Positions 1 to 6,749 of a DNA stretch of 7,277 nt are shown here, piece by piece. The DNA is from Prevotellaceae bacterium (GTDB lineage: Bacteria; Bacteroidota; Bacteroidia; Bacteroidales; UBA932). Location: positions 1-7,277 of the forward strand of contig JAIRKX010000180.1 in assembly GCA_031259805.1 (NCBI GenBank), written 5' to 3'. Under the pieces are notes generated by a model, which made no database searches, had not been told where the DNA came from, and saw nothing but the letters and a program-made list of their open reading frames with translations. The position numbers were made by a program, and so were the translations under genes. Position 1 is the stretch's first letter; every line of letters begins with the position of its first letter.

Positions 1-8
1 CTGCAGAT

Positions 9-167
9 TTCGGGTCTGACCCGAACCTTAGTTCGGGTCTAACCCGAACCTTAGTTCGGGTCTAACCCGAAATCTTAGTTCTAGTCCGACCCGAAATCTT
101 CGTTCTAGTCCGACCCGAAATCTTCGTTTTGGTCCGACCAAAAACCTTCGTTTTGGTCCGACCAGAA
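9..167. repeat. Tandem array of seven 23-24 bp palindromic units
   Basis: Seven head-to-tail units whose palindromic cores start at 9, 32, 55, 79, 103, 127 and 151. The period is 23 bp for the first two steps and 24 bp afterwards. Each core is 17 nt: a 7-nt arm, a 3-nt loop (CTG, CTA or CCG) and the opposing 7-nt arm. Units 1-3 have arms TTCGGGT/ACCCGAA, which pair perfectly. Unit 6 has TTTTGGT/ACCAAAA, also perfect. Units 4-5 have TTCTAGT/ACCCGAA with two mismatches. Unit 7 has TTTTGGT/ACCAGAA, with one position that is G-U in a plus-strand RNA. The linkers are 6-7 nt of the type CCTTAG or ATCTTCG. The array ends about 115 bp past the stop codon of the barrel gene. It may act as an intergenic palindromic element, for example in termination or mRNA stability, but that role is inference. 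It may extend left of the window. Confidence 0.9.
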
Positions 168-228
168 AATCGGCAGTCAGGGAATGACGTGCGTGGTTAG
201 TTGAAATGCACCCGGGCACAGAGGACAT
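28..228 (-). other. Small ORF read through the palindromic array (66 codons, doubtful gene)
   Basis: An ATG at 228-226 opens a frame that runs through the array and ends at TAA (30-28). Because the later units are 24 bp, the frame gives an eight-residue repeat of the type RRFLVGPK or RRFRVGLE. The product would be strongly basic, with no signal peptide or membrane segment. The register is lost where the period drops to 23 bp, and no ribosome-binding site is evident. The peptide pattern is probably a by-product of the repeat period rather than a selected protein. It is listed because a 24-bp period keeps the frame and because automated annotation would call it a hypothetical protein. Confidence 0.2.
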
Positions 229-240
229 AAGGCAGCCTTA
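228..240. other. Small inverted repeat downstream of the barrel gene
   Basis: TAAGG (228-232), a 3-nt loop and CCTTA (236-240) form a perfect 5-bp stem about 45 bp past the barrel gene's stop. Alternatively, GCAGCC (232-237) can pair with GGCTGC (260-265). Neither is followed by a T-run on the minus strand, so this is not a convincing intrinsic terminator. Together with the palindromic array it makes up the 3' region of the minus-strand operon. Confidence 0.3.
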
Positions 241-283
241 GCAACGCGGTACCTTTCGTGGCTGCACCTGCCGCCGTCGCTCT

Positions 284-2116
284 TCAAAATACCGCCGTCA
301 TTCCCACGCCTGCGTTGATGCCCGGGTTATAGTAGAGGTAGTAATTACCGTAGTGTTGATGGAGGAGGTTCTGTCCGTATACGAAAGCCGTCAGTCGTTT
401 GTTGAGGCGGTATTCGAGTTGTAGCGAGAGGTCGACGTAAGCAGGCAGCATGGCGGTGGAGACAGGGGAGGTAGAAGAGGAAGGGACAGTCGGCGTGTCG
501 ACGGGTTCGCTGAGGGCTATCGGCGCCGCGCCGCGGGCATACAGGCCGGCCTGCCATGTGTAACGCTCGTAGTGGTAGCGCAGTTTGCCGCTCAGTTCCC
601 ATGCCGGCTTATGCCATGCGTTGTCGGTTGAACTGTTCTCACTGAACGAGTACGCATAGTAACGCCCCTGCACGACGGCTTCGAAGTCGTCGACGCTGTA
701 GTCGATGTCAGCGCCGAGCGTCAGGCGGTTTGTCCGGCCATAGCGTACCTCAAAATTATGACGGATGCCGTCGTAAGGCGACTGCCACAGCCGGCTGCCG
801 GCTGCCGGCTGTAGCGAGTCGTGGCTATTCACGTAGAAATACATTTGTTTGAAGAAACCGTACGCGCCGAATACATGATACCCCGCCGCATTAAAAATCC
901 GTCCGCTGACGCCGAATGTAAATTCCCATGGTTTTTGCGTATTATCCACCGACAGGTCGGGGAGGATGTAGGGGTTCTCGAGCGCCAGTTGCCGGTAGGT
1001 ATGGCAGGTGGTTTCGCCGTCGAGGGAGGCATGGATCGAGAGGTAGTCGGCAAACCGTCGGGTGAACGAAATATTGGGGTGCATATCCAGCGACAGTTTT
1101 TCGTCATGCGACGTATACACGCCTTCGAGGTTCAGTCCGATGACGAGTTTCACATTATCGCGTTGGTACACATACGCGGGCGTAACCGTAAAAAGGCCGT
1201 CCGACCAGTGCGCTGCATTGTTTTTATTGTATGCAATGGCCTTAAATGCTACATCGGCCGAATGGACGGTAGTAAACGGCTGCGACAGTCGTCCGCAGAG
1301 GCTGCCCGAGTATTCGTCGACCGCCGCAAAAGCCCCGTGAGCGTAGCCAAACTGCACATCCGTGTAATACGAAAACCGGTCGGGTGCGTTGTGGGAGGCA
1401 ATGCCCGCTTCGGCAGTCAGGATATGATACGTTTGTCCCAGCGCTTTGCGCAGGCCGGCATCGTTGTTACGTATGGCGTCAAGGCAGGTCGGTTGGTCTG
1501 TCGACAGATGACGCAGGTAGGCCGTATCGTGTCCGTGGTACAGCAGGTAGCGATGTTTATAATCGGCGTTGAAGTGCAGCAGGATATTGCTTGTACGGAA
1601 CGAGGCCGACACACCCGCATCGTTCTGCATATTATTTCCGGCAATGCGTTTCGGCAGGGGACTGTCCGCCGGCGTGTCGATGGTCAACGGCGTCGACGCC
1701 CAGAAGGAACGGTGATTGTAGTAGGCATTGAAAAGCCAGCGGCCGGCGGACGTATGCAAATACAGGTCGCCCAGCGGCGACAGCGGCAGGCCGGCGCCGA
1801 GGCGGGCATAGCCGTAGTTGTCTGCGGGAGCGCTTTTCTTTTCCGCTATCGCCGCCGGTGAAATATCCTTCGTAACGGAAAACACCGACAGCGCTGCCGG
1901 TTCAATCTTGTACATAAACGTCGACGAAAATACACCGATCGAATCGGGAATCCGTAACGGCAGCGTCCGGCGGTCGGTATCGGTGATTTCGCCTTCGAAA
2001 TTGCGCACCACTTCTACCACCCGCGTTTCTACCGTCGGATCGGGCGCCGTTGTCGCGGCTTGCCCCCATAACCCCGCCGGCAGCAGGAAACATGCAGTGA
2101 ATACTATTTTAATCAT
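284..2116 (-). CDS. TonB-dependent receptor-like outer-membrane beta-barrel protein without plug domain
   Basis: A 610-residue protein starting at ATG 2116-2114 and ending at TGA 286-284. Residues 1-20 form a signal peptide (MIKIVF, a hydrophobic stretch, then WGQA). A roughly 70-residue region follows, with little similarity to a receptor plug. From about residue 100 onwards there are alternating aromatic/polar strands, Tyr/Phe-rich, with Asp/Asn turns. The chain ends in an aromatic-rich strand with C-terminal Phe610, as expected for an outer-membrane barrel inserted by the BAM complex. The strand containing YGQNLLHQHYG (residues 580-590) resembles the last strands of TonB-dependent receptors. 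A Ser/Thr/Pro-rich loop lies near residues 538-557. I see no TonB box or carboxypeptidase-like domain. Such plugless receptor-like barrels next to a large TPR gene occur in Bacteroidales; the substrate is unknown. The gene starts 67 bp after the TPR gene's stop, so co-transcription is likely. Class is fairly sure, function is not. Confidence 0.8.
   Translation of the reverse strand: MIKIVFTACFLLPAGLWGQAATTAPDPTVETRVVEVVRNFEGEITDTDRRTLPLRIPDSIGVFSSTFMYKIEPAALSVFSVTKDISPAAIAEKKSAPADNYGYARLGAGLPLSPLGDLYLHTSAGRWLFNAYYNHRSFWASTPLTIDTPADSPLPKRIAGNNMQNDAGVSASFRTSNILLHFNADYKHRYLLYHGHDTAYLRHLSTDQPTCLDAIRNNDAGLRKALGQTYHILTAEAGIASHNAPDRFSYYTDVQFGYAHGAFAAVDEYSGSLCGRLSQPFTTVHSADVAFKAIAYNKNNAAHWSDGLFTVTPAYVYQRDNVKLVIGLNLEGVYTSHDEKLSLDMHPNISFTRRFADYLSIHASLDGETTCHTYRQLALENPYILPDLSVDNTQKPWEFTFGVSGRIFNAAGYHVFGAYGFFKQMYFYVNSHDSLQPAAGSRLWQSPYDGIRHNFEVRYGRTNRLTLGADIDYSVDDFEAVVQGRYYAYSFSENSSTDNAWHKPAWELSGKLRYHYERYTWQAGLYARGAAPIALSEPVDTPTVPSSSTSPVSTAMLPAYVDLSLQLEYRLNKRLTAFVYGQNLLHQHYGNYYLYYNPGINAGVGMTAVF
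791..811. repeat. Three tandem copies of a 7-bp unit inside the barrel gene
   Basis: CCGGCTG occurs three times in a row (791-797, 798-804, 805-811). On the coding (minus) strand the block encodes residues 436-442 (QPAAGSR), in a predicted loop just after an aromatic strand. Three units make 21 bp, so the present frame is intact, but gain or loss of one unit would shift the frame about 70% of the way through the protein. Confidence 0.9.
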
Positions 2117-2183
2117 GTATTGTTGATTTATTGATTTGCTTAATTGCTTACTTGTACTTAGTTTAAAAACAGGCGTCTTTTGT

Positions 2184-5100
2184 CTATTCCAGCCATCCCA
2201 GTTCGCGGCGCGCCAGTTCGAGGATACCGTCGGTCGTGTTTTTGTAGTTGGACAGGATGCTATTGTAGGTTGCTTTGGCTTGCGTCACATGCCCGCGTTG
2301 GGCGTACTGGCCGGCCAGCGCAATATAGCTGCGGGCAATCCAGTATTGAAAAATCTTCGCATCCGATGCGGCAAAGCCGAACACCATCGCCTCCCCTTCT
2401 TCAAAACGGTCTTGCGAAAAGGTAATATCAATAAGATGGAACATGGCTTCGGCGTTCTCCTGATCGTTGAGGCTGTCGGCGACAATTTCGGCGTAGACAT
2501 TACCGGCGGCGTTCTCCTGACCGAGCGTTTTCCAACTGTTGGCCTTTATCAGTTTCATTTCGCGCGCCTGCGCCGGGGTAATGCGGGGTATCGATAGCGC
2601 CGACTGAGCGCTATTGGCCGCTTCACGGAAATTTGCCAGCGGCGAACTGAGGATGCGCGCCAGCTCTATAAAAGCCGACAGGCGAATAGTGGTGTCGGCG
2701 GTCGTTTGTGCCAGTATATGAAGTTCCTCTACCGCCGCGTCGTAGTCTTCCAGTTCGATGTATGCTTGCGTGGCATTGACACGCGCCGGTTCACGGTAGG
2801 CGCTGGGCGTCGGGTCGTCGAGGATGTGCCGGTAGGCGTCCACTGCCTGCTGATACTGCTCCGACTGGAAATAGCAATTTCCTATATAGGCATAGGCTTG
2901 CAGCGTATAAGAACTTTGTGGGAAATCGGCGATAAACTGCTGGAACGACGTAATCGCCTGCGCGCAATTTGTCGAATTAACCAACTTCTCCGCGGCCAGA
3001 AACAGGGCTTCCTCCTTCTCTACCGGACTGAATTCCTGCGAAATCTGTTGTAAATACGCATAATATGACGACAGGTCGTGGATGCCGGCATACGTGTTTT
3101 TCAATCCTTCCAGCGCGCCTTTGGCATCGGGCGAGTTGGGCGCAGATTCCTCTACTGCCTGCTTGTAGTAACGGATAGCTTCGGTCGGACGGTTGGTGTT
3201 CGCATACAGCAGTCCCAGTTCCGTCAATGTTTGCGCCTTGTACGTGCTTTGCGGATAGGCTCGGAGCAGTTGCATAAACGCCTCTTCGGCCTCGTCGTAT
3301 CGGTTATGTTGTTGCTGGGTGCGCCCCAACTCCAGCAGTCCGGCTTGTGCGTACACTGATTTCGGATGCTTTACCGCCAAATCAGACAATGTCTTGATTT
3401 TGCTCTCATACCGTCCCAGCAGCCCGTAGGCAAAGGCTTTGCGGCAGAGCGCATAGTCCGCGCCATCGGCATTGAGTTCAATGGATTTGTTATAGTTTTC
3501 GGCAGCCGGCCAGTATTTTTTTTGCACATAATAGCAGTCGCCGATACGGTTGTAGGCATCGGCCACCTGCGTTTTGTGCGACGCGCCGGCCAGTGTAATA
3601 AACTTGCGAAACCACGAAATAGCCGGTTCGTAGCTTTTCAACTTAAACCCACAATATCCCAAGTTATAGTGCGCAGCAAGGTATTCGTCGCCTGCGCGGA
3701 ATGTCCCGCTACCTGTCAGGAATTTTTCAAACCGCCTTTGCGCTTCTTTATATTGCCTTTGCAGAAAATAGGTATCAGCTTGGTAATAGCGAGCCAGCGC
3801 AGCTATCGTAGCGTCGTAGCCGATTGTCTGCGCCGCTTCCATATAGTTGATCACTTCGGCGTAGCGCCGCTCGTCCTGCAAATCGTACAGGGATTTCCCG
3901 ATAAGGAAATGCAGGCGTTGCATATCGGCCTGCTGTCGGTCGGTCGGCGAAGGGATGGATTTCAGGTCGTCCAGCGCTTTTTCGTACTCCTGTCGGAGGA
4001 TGTGCAACGCCGCCGAATACGCCTTAAGTTCCGGTTTTTGAGCTTGTGCCGGATATTTCTCGAAATACGCCTGTAGCGGTTTGCCGTCGTTTTGCAGTTC
4101 GATGGCTAATTTCGCATACTGCAACCATGCATCTTGCCGTACGGCCGGCAAGGACGACAACTTCGACGCCGACTCGAATGCATGTTGCGCGTTAGTCTTG
4201 TTGCCGAGTTGCAGGTAGGCGTCGCCGGCATGATAAAGAGCATTCTGCGCCAGCGAATCGTTGGCTGCCAGCCCGACTTTTTCGAAATGCCCGATAGCCG
4301 CCTCGTAGCTCCCGGTTCGGTAATCAATCAACCCGACAAAATAGTCGTCGGTGCGCGGCAGTTTCGACAGCCCCTGCGCATAGCGCGCGAAATAGTCCCG
4401 CGCCTGATCGTAGTTTTTTAGCTGGAAATGCGCTTCGGCGAGGACGTGCAGCAATTCTTTGTCCTGCGGCGGACTCATGGCCGGCAGCGCTCGTGCGCCG
4501 TAAGCCGCGACCTTATCGTAGGCCTTTTGTAAATAATAGATTTGTACTAAATACAACGGCGCTAATCCGGCAAACCGGTCGTCTTCCATCGCCTTTTCAA
4601 ATGCCGCCAGCGCCGACACATAATTACCTTTCGAGTATTCCGTATGTCCGAAATAGTACGTCGCCGGTGCGCTGTACGTGTTATTCGGCGCGTCCTTCAC
4701 GGTAACAAAGCACCGCGACGCCTTAAGGTAATCGCGCAACTCGAAATAGCAATACCCCTTCTTAAACTGGCATTCATAATGCTGATGGTAACGCAGGCCG
4801 TAGCTATCCACTTCGTCATACCACGCCAGCGCTTTCTTATAATTCTTTTTCTGGAAAAAGACATTGGCCAACGCAAAAGTAATCGCGTTCCGGTGTTTGT
4901 TTTCGGGATAATCTCGAATCAGGGCGTGTACCGGCATTTCGGCTTCGGGCAGCTGCAGTTCGATCGCACACAAGGCGCGATATGCCGCAATTTCCGACAA
5001 GATGAGCCGTTCTCCGGCAGGCGCCTCGCGGGCGGCGCGAGTAAAAACAGCGTCGGCATCGGCATACAAGCCCTTTTCAAATAAATCAATCCCCTTTTCG

Positions 5101-5207
5101 TACAAGTCGTCCCGAGCAGGCTCAATGCATTGCGGGTAGGCGGGTTCGCACCGGCAGGCCAGAATACCTGCCAAAAGAATAGCCGATGATAGTATCTTTA
5201 TAGTCAT
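2184..5207 (-). CDS. Large exported tetratricopeptide-repeat protein (possible lipoprotein)
   Basis: A 1007-residue protein. I place the start at ATG 5207-5205 because the product then opens with a proper export signal: MTIK, a hydrophobic core at residues 4-17 (ILSSAILLAGILA), then Cys18. An upstream in-frame ATG at 5255 would add 16 residues before the signal and would overlap the likely promoter. ILAC (15-18) is an imperfect lipobox, so a lipid-anchored or a soluble periplasmic product are both possible. The rest is an almost continuous alpha-helical solenoid of TPR units, recognisable by blocks such as GYCYFELRDYLKASRCF (151-167) and GNCYFQSEQYQQAVDAY, with Gly/Ala at the tight helix-packing positions and Tyr-Pro or Asp-Pro at turns. 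No catalytic domain is visible. TPR solenoids bind other proteins, so a scaffold for an envelope complex, perhaps with the barrel protein encoded just downstream, is likely. The partner is inferred only from gene order. Confidence 0.85.
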   Translation of the reverse strand: MTIKILSSAILLAGILACRCEPAYPQCIEPARDDLYEKGIDLFEKGLYADADAVFTRAAREAPAGERLILSEIAAYRALCAIELQLPEAEMPVHALIRDYPENKHRNAITFALANVFFQKKNYKKALAWYDEVDSYGLRYHQHYECQFKKGYCYFELRDYLKASRCFVTVKDAPNNTYSAPATYYFGHTEYSKGNYVSALAAFEKAMEDDRFAGLAPLYLVQIYYLQKAYDKVAAYGARALPAMSPPQDKELLHVLAEAHFQLKNYDQARDYFARYAQGLSKLPRTDDYFVGLIDYRTGSYEAAIGHFEKVGLAANDSLAQNALYHAGDAYLQLGNKTNAQHAFESASKLSSLPAVRQDAWLQYAKLAIELQNDGKPLQAYFEKYPAQAQKPELKAYSAALHILRQEYEKALDDLKSIPSPTDRQQADMQRLHFLIGKSLYDLQDERRYAEVINYMEAAQTIGYDATIAALARYYQADTYFLQRQYKEAQRRFEKFLTGSGTFRAGDEYLAAHYNLGYCGFKLKSYEPAISWFRKFITLAGASHKTQVADAYNRIGDCYYVQKKYWPAAENYNKSIELNADGADYALCRKAFAYGLLGRYESKIKTLSDLAVKHPKSVYAQAGLLELGRTQQQHNRYDEAEEAFMQLLRAYPQSTYKAQTLTELGLLYANTNRPTEAIRYYKQAVEESAPNSPDAKGALEGLKNTYAGIHDLSSYYAYLQQISQEFSPVEKEEALFLAAEKLVNSTNCAQAITSFQQFIADFPQSSYTLQAYAYIGNCYFQSEQYQQAVDAYRHILDDPTPSAYREPARVNATQAYIELEDYDAAVEELHILAQTTADTTIRLSAFIELARILSSPLANFREAANSAQSALSIPRITPAQAREMKLIKANSWKTLGQENAAGNVYAEIVADSLNDQENAEAMFHLIDITFSQDRFEEGEAMVFGFAASDAKIFQYWIARSYIALAGQYAQRGHVTQAKATYNSILSNYKNTTDGILELARRELGWLE

Positions 5208-5244
5208 ACAAACAAATTTTCGAGGAAAATGATAAAAAATCGCG

Positions 5245-5252
5245 TAAAGATA
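5245..5252 (-). promoter_or_regulatory. Candidate -7 promoter element for the TPR-barrel operon
   Basis: On the minus strand this reads TATCTTTA, matching the Bacteroidetes -7 consensus TAnnTTTG at all but the last position. Transcription would begin near 5238, giving a leader of about 30 nt before the ATG at 5207. I see no clear TTTG at -33, so the call is tentative. Confidence 0.35.
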
Positions 5253-5265
5253 CAAACTAAATCTT

Positions 5266-5273
5266 TAACTTTG
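5266..5273 (+). promoter_or_regulatory. Candidate -7 promoter element for the ftsE operon
   Basis: TAACTTTG is an exact match to the Bacteroidetes -7 consensus TAnnTTTG. A start site a few bases downstream, near 5280, would leave about 30 nt of leader before the ftsE ATG. No good -33 TTTG is visible at the usual distance; that region overlaps the opposite-strand -7 candidate at 5245-5252. Confidence 0.45.
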
Positions 5274-5281
5274 CACCCGTG

Positions 5282-5295
5282 ATTTAAATTTAAAT
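5282..5295. promoter_or_regulatory. 14-bp perfect A/T palindrome in the divergent intergenic region
   Basis: ATTTAAATTTAAAT is its own reverse complement. It lies at or just after the predicted ftsE transcription start and upstream of the TPR promoter, a plausible position for an operator. Because it is made only of A and T, chance symmetry is quite possible in such an A/T-rich spacer. Confidence 0.3.
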
Positions 5296-5309
5296 GATAC
5301 ACACTCATT

Positions 5310-6026
5310 ATGGAACATAAATACATTATCGACTTTCAACATGTAGACGTTACACAATACAATGGCTCGGTAGTCCTGACCGATATTTCCCTGCAGGTCG
5401 AGCCGGGCGAATGGGTTTATTTAGTCGGCAAGGTCGGCAGCGGCAAAACCAGCTTGATACATACGATTCATGGACGCCTGCCCGTGCGGAAAGGCACGGC
5501 GCGAGTGGCGGGGTTTAACCTCGTAACGGCGAAGACGCGGCATATCGAGCAACTGCGGCGCCGGATGGGAGTCGTGTTTCAGGATTTCCAACTGCTTTAT
5601 GACCGGTCGGTGTATGCTAATCTGGCATTCGTACTGCGCGCCACAGGCTGGCGCTCGAAAAAGAAAATTGACGAACGCATTATGAAAGTGCTGGAAAAAG
5701 TGGAACTGAAACGGAAAAGCGGCAGTATGCCCCACCAACTTTCGGGCGGCGAGCAGCAACGGGTTGCCATTGCTCGCGCCCTGCTCAACAACCCCGACCT
5801 CATTATTGCCGACGAACCCACCGGCAACCTTGACACCGAAACGTCGGACGACATCATGAAAACTCTTTTGGAGATCAATCGCAACGAAGGCCCGGCAGTT
5901 CTCATGGCTACGCACAATCACACGATTCTCAAAAACTATCCGGCGCGTACCCTCCGCTGCGAACGCGGCTCGCTAAACCAACTTGAAAACGATGAGGAAA
6001 TCGATCTTGACGCACTGCTTACCTGA
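5310..6026 (+). CDS. ftsE: Cell-division ABC transporter ATP-binding protein FtsE
   Basis: A 238-residue ABC ATPase with every motif intact: Walker A GKVGSGKT (40-47), Q-loop Gln91 (VVFQDFQLL), signature LSGGEQQ (144-150), Walker B LIIADEP (164-170), D-loop GNLD (172-175) and switch His202 in ATHNH. Its length and the block from LSGGEQQ through TGNLD to LMATHN are characteristic of FtsE rather than the related LolD. FtsE binds the membrane protein FtsX; ATP hydrolysis by the complex controls septal peptidoglycan hydrolases during division. The acidic C-terminal tail (ENDEEIDLDAL) is distinctive. The start at ATG 5310 has no Shine-Dalgarno sequence, as is common in this phylum. No ftsX lies beside it here. 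Its stop codon directly abuts the next gene's ATG, so the two are probably translationally coupled. LolD is the main alternative. Confidence 0.88.
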   Translation: MEHKYIIDFQHVDVTQYNGSVVLTDISLQVEPGEWVYLVGKVGSGKTSLIHTIHGRLPVRKGTARVAGFNLVTAKTRHIEQLRRRMGVVFQDFQLLYDRSVYANLAFVLRATGWRSKKKIDERIMKVLEKVELKRKSGSMPHQLSGGEQQRVAIARALLNNPDLIIADEPTGNLDTETSDDIMKTLLEINRNEGPAVLMATHNHTILKNYPARTLRCERGSLNQLENDEEIDLDALLT

Positions 6027-6485
6027 ATGACCAAAGCGCAGCGATACGAAGCCCTGCTCCCGCGAGTACTCGCCTTGCTGTCCGGCGAACCGGACATGAT
6101 TGCTAATATGGCCAACATAGCGTCCGTCCTGCACGAAACCTTTGCGTTTTTATGGGTAGGATTTTACATCGTCCGGCAGGGAGAATTAGTATTAGGACCG
6201 TTTCAGGGGCCGGTCGCCTGCACGCGGATAGCACGCGGACATGGCGTATGCGGCGCCGCTTACGCACAAGCCAAAACCATCATCGTCCCGGACGTCGAGC
6301 AATTTCCCGGCCACATTGCCTGCAACCCCCTCTCGAAATCCGAAATAGTCGTCCCTCTCCTTGCTTCCCCCCGCTGTGTCATAGCTGTCCTCGACATCGA
6401 CAGCGATACGCTCAACGCCTTCGACGACACCGACCGAATATATTTGGAAAGAATACTGCAAGAATGCTACAAGGTGCTGTGTTGA
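6027..6485 (+). CDS. msrC: GAF-domain free methionine-(R)-sulfoxide reductase (fRMsr)
   Basis: A 152-residue single GAF domain. The family reduces the R form of free methionine sulfoxide to methionine in the cytoplasm, repairing oxidation damage with electrons normally supplied by thioredoxin. The three redox cysteines of the family are present: Cys65, Cys75 (HGVCG) and Cys99 (GHIACN). Their spacing of 10 and 24 residues equals that of E. coli Cys84, Cys94 and Cys118. The surrounding family blocks are also intact: PDVEQFPGHIAC (88-99), KSEIVVPL (104-111) and AVLDIDS (120-126), so the enzyme should be active. Asn100 replaces the Asp usual after the catalytic Cys. Two extra cysteines near the C-terminus (147 and 152) are not part of the known mechanism. 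The ATG at 6027 follows the ftsE stop with no gap (TGAATG), so translation probably depends on ftsE. Confidence 0.9.
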   Translation: MTKAQRYEALLPRVLALLSGEPDMIANMANIASVLHETFAFLWVGFYIVRQGELVLGPFQGPVACTRIARGHGVCGAAYAQAKTIIVPDVEQFPGHIACNPLSKSEIVVPLLASPRCVIAVLDIDSDTLNAFDDTDRIYLERILQECYKVLC

Positions 6486-6530
6486 AAGGTGCAGCGCGCC
6501 TGTAGGCTATTTGTTTATATTTTTAAGACC

Positions 6531-6558
6531 ACTTCCGTTAATGCTACTTACCGGAAGT
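6531..6558 (+). terminator. Weak candidate terminator after the ftsE-msrC operon
   Basis: ACTTCCG (6531-6537) and CGGAAGT (6552-6558) form a perfect 7-bp stem with a 14-nt loop. A short TTTT follows two bases later (6561-6564). The large loop and short T-run make it a poor intrinsic terminator, but its position 45 bp past the stop codon fits. Confidence 0.35.
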
Positions 6559-6559
6559 A

Positions 6560-6749
6560 CTTTTCACTGTCTTTATTTTGTAAATAAATAGTTTATCATA
6601 CATTACATAAAACAATCTTACATAAAAATAACAAAGCACTGCTATTATCTTTGCCATCACTTGCTTCGCTGTCCCCGATTTGGGGCAGGGCATTGTACAA
6701 GTATCGCGGGCGCCACCGCAAACGGAATGCGTACGTCCGGAAGGAAATT
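6560..6749. other. A/T-rich intergenic stretch with no convincing gene
   Basis: Positions 6560-6655 are much richer in A/T than the neighbouring genes, with repeated TACATAAA-like motifs (near 6599-6625). TATCTTTG at 6646-6653 exactly matches the Bacteroidetes -7 consensus TAnnTTTG, without a clear -33 element. A short hairpin, CCCC (6673-6676) with GGGG (6682-6685), follows. A frame starting at TTG 6651 stays open into the transposase remnant, but nothing shows that this TTG is used. The higher G/C content from about 6660 on suggests a boundary of acquired or rearranged DNA there. Confidence 0.4.

Noticed and set aside
1..6. CTGCAG restriction site at the very start
   Set aside because: The same hexamer also occurs inside genes, for example near 4954 and 5392, so it carries no biological information here.
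9..167. CRISPR array
   Set aside because: Units are contiguous, with 6-7 nt linkers that are themselves repeated; there are no unique spacers of about 30 nt and no cas genes.
821..1861. A 346-codon open frame on the plus strand antisense to the barrel gene
   Set aside because: It lies wholly inside the barrel gene. Its composition (Val, Arg, Gly, Gln-rich, no domain pattern) is what the complement of that codon usage gives, while the minus-strand product has a signal peptide and barrel features.
3366..4076. A 236-codon open frame on the plus strand antisense to the TPR gene
   Set aside because: It is fully contained in the TPR gene, and its product shows no motif; the TPR pattern on the minus strand is continuous through this region.
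5208..5255. Start of the TPR protein at ATG 5255
   Set aside because: It would place 16 residues before a clear signal peptide and put the start inside the likely promoter; ATG 5207 is better.
5421..5921. A 166-codon open frame on the minus strand antisense to ftsE
   Set aside because: It mirrors the ftsE coding sequence, which has every ABC ATPase motif; the antisense product has no recognisable feature.
6651..6749. Extension of the transposase-like frame back to TTG 6651
   Set aside because: It needs a rare start codon that overlaps the promoter-like TATCTTTG and lacks a ribosome-binding site; ATG 6750 with AAGGAA upstream is more plausible.
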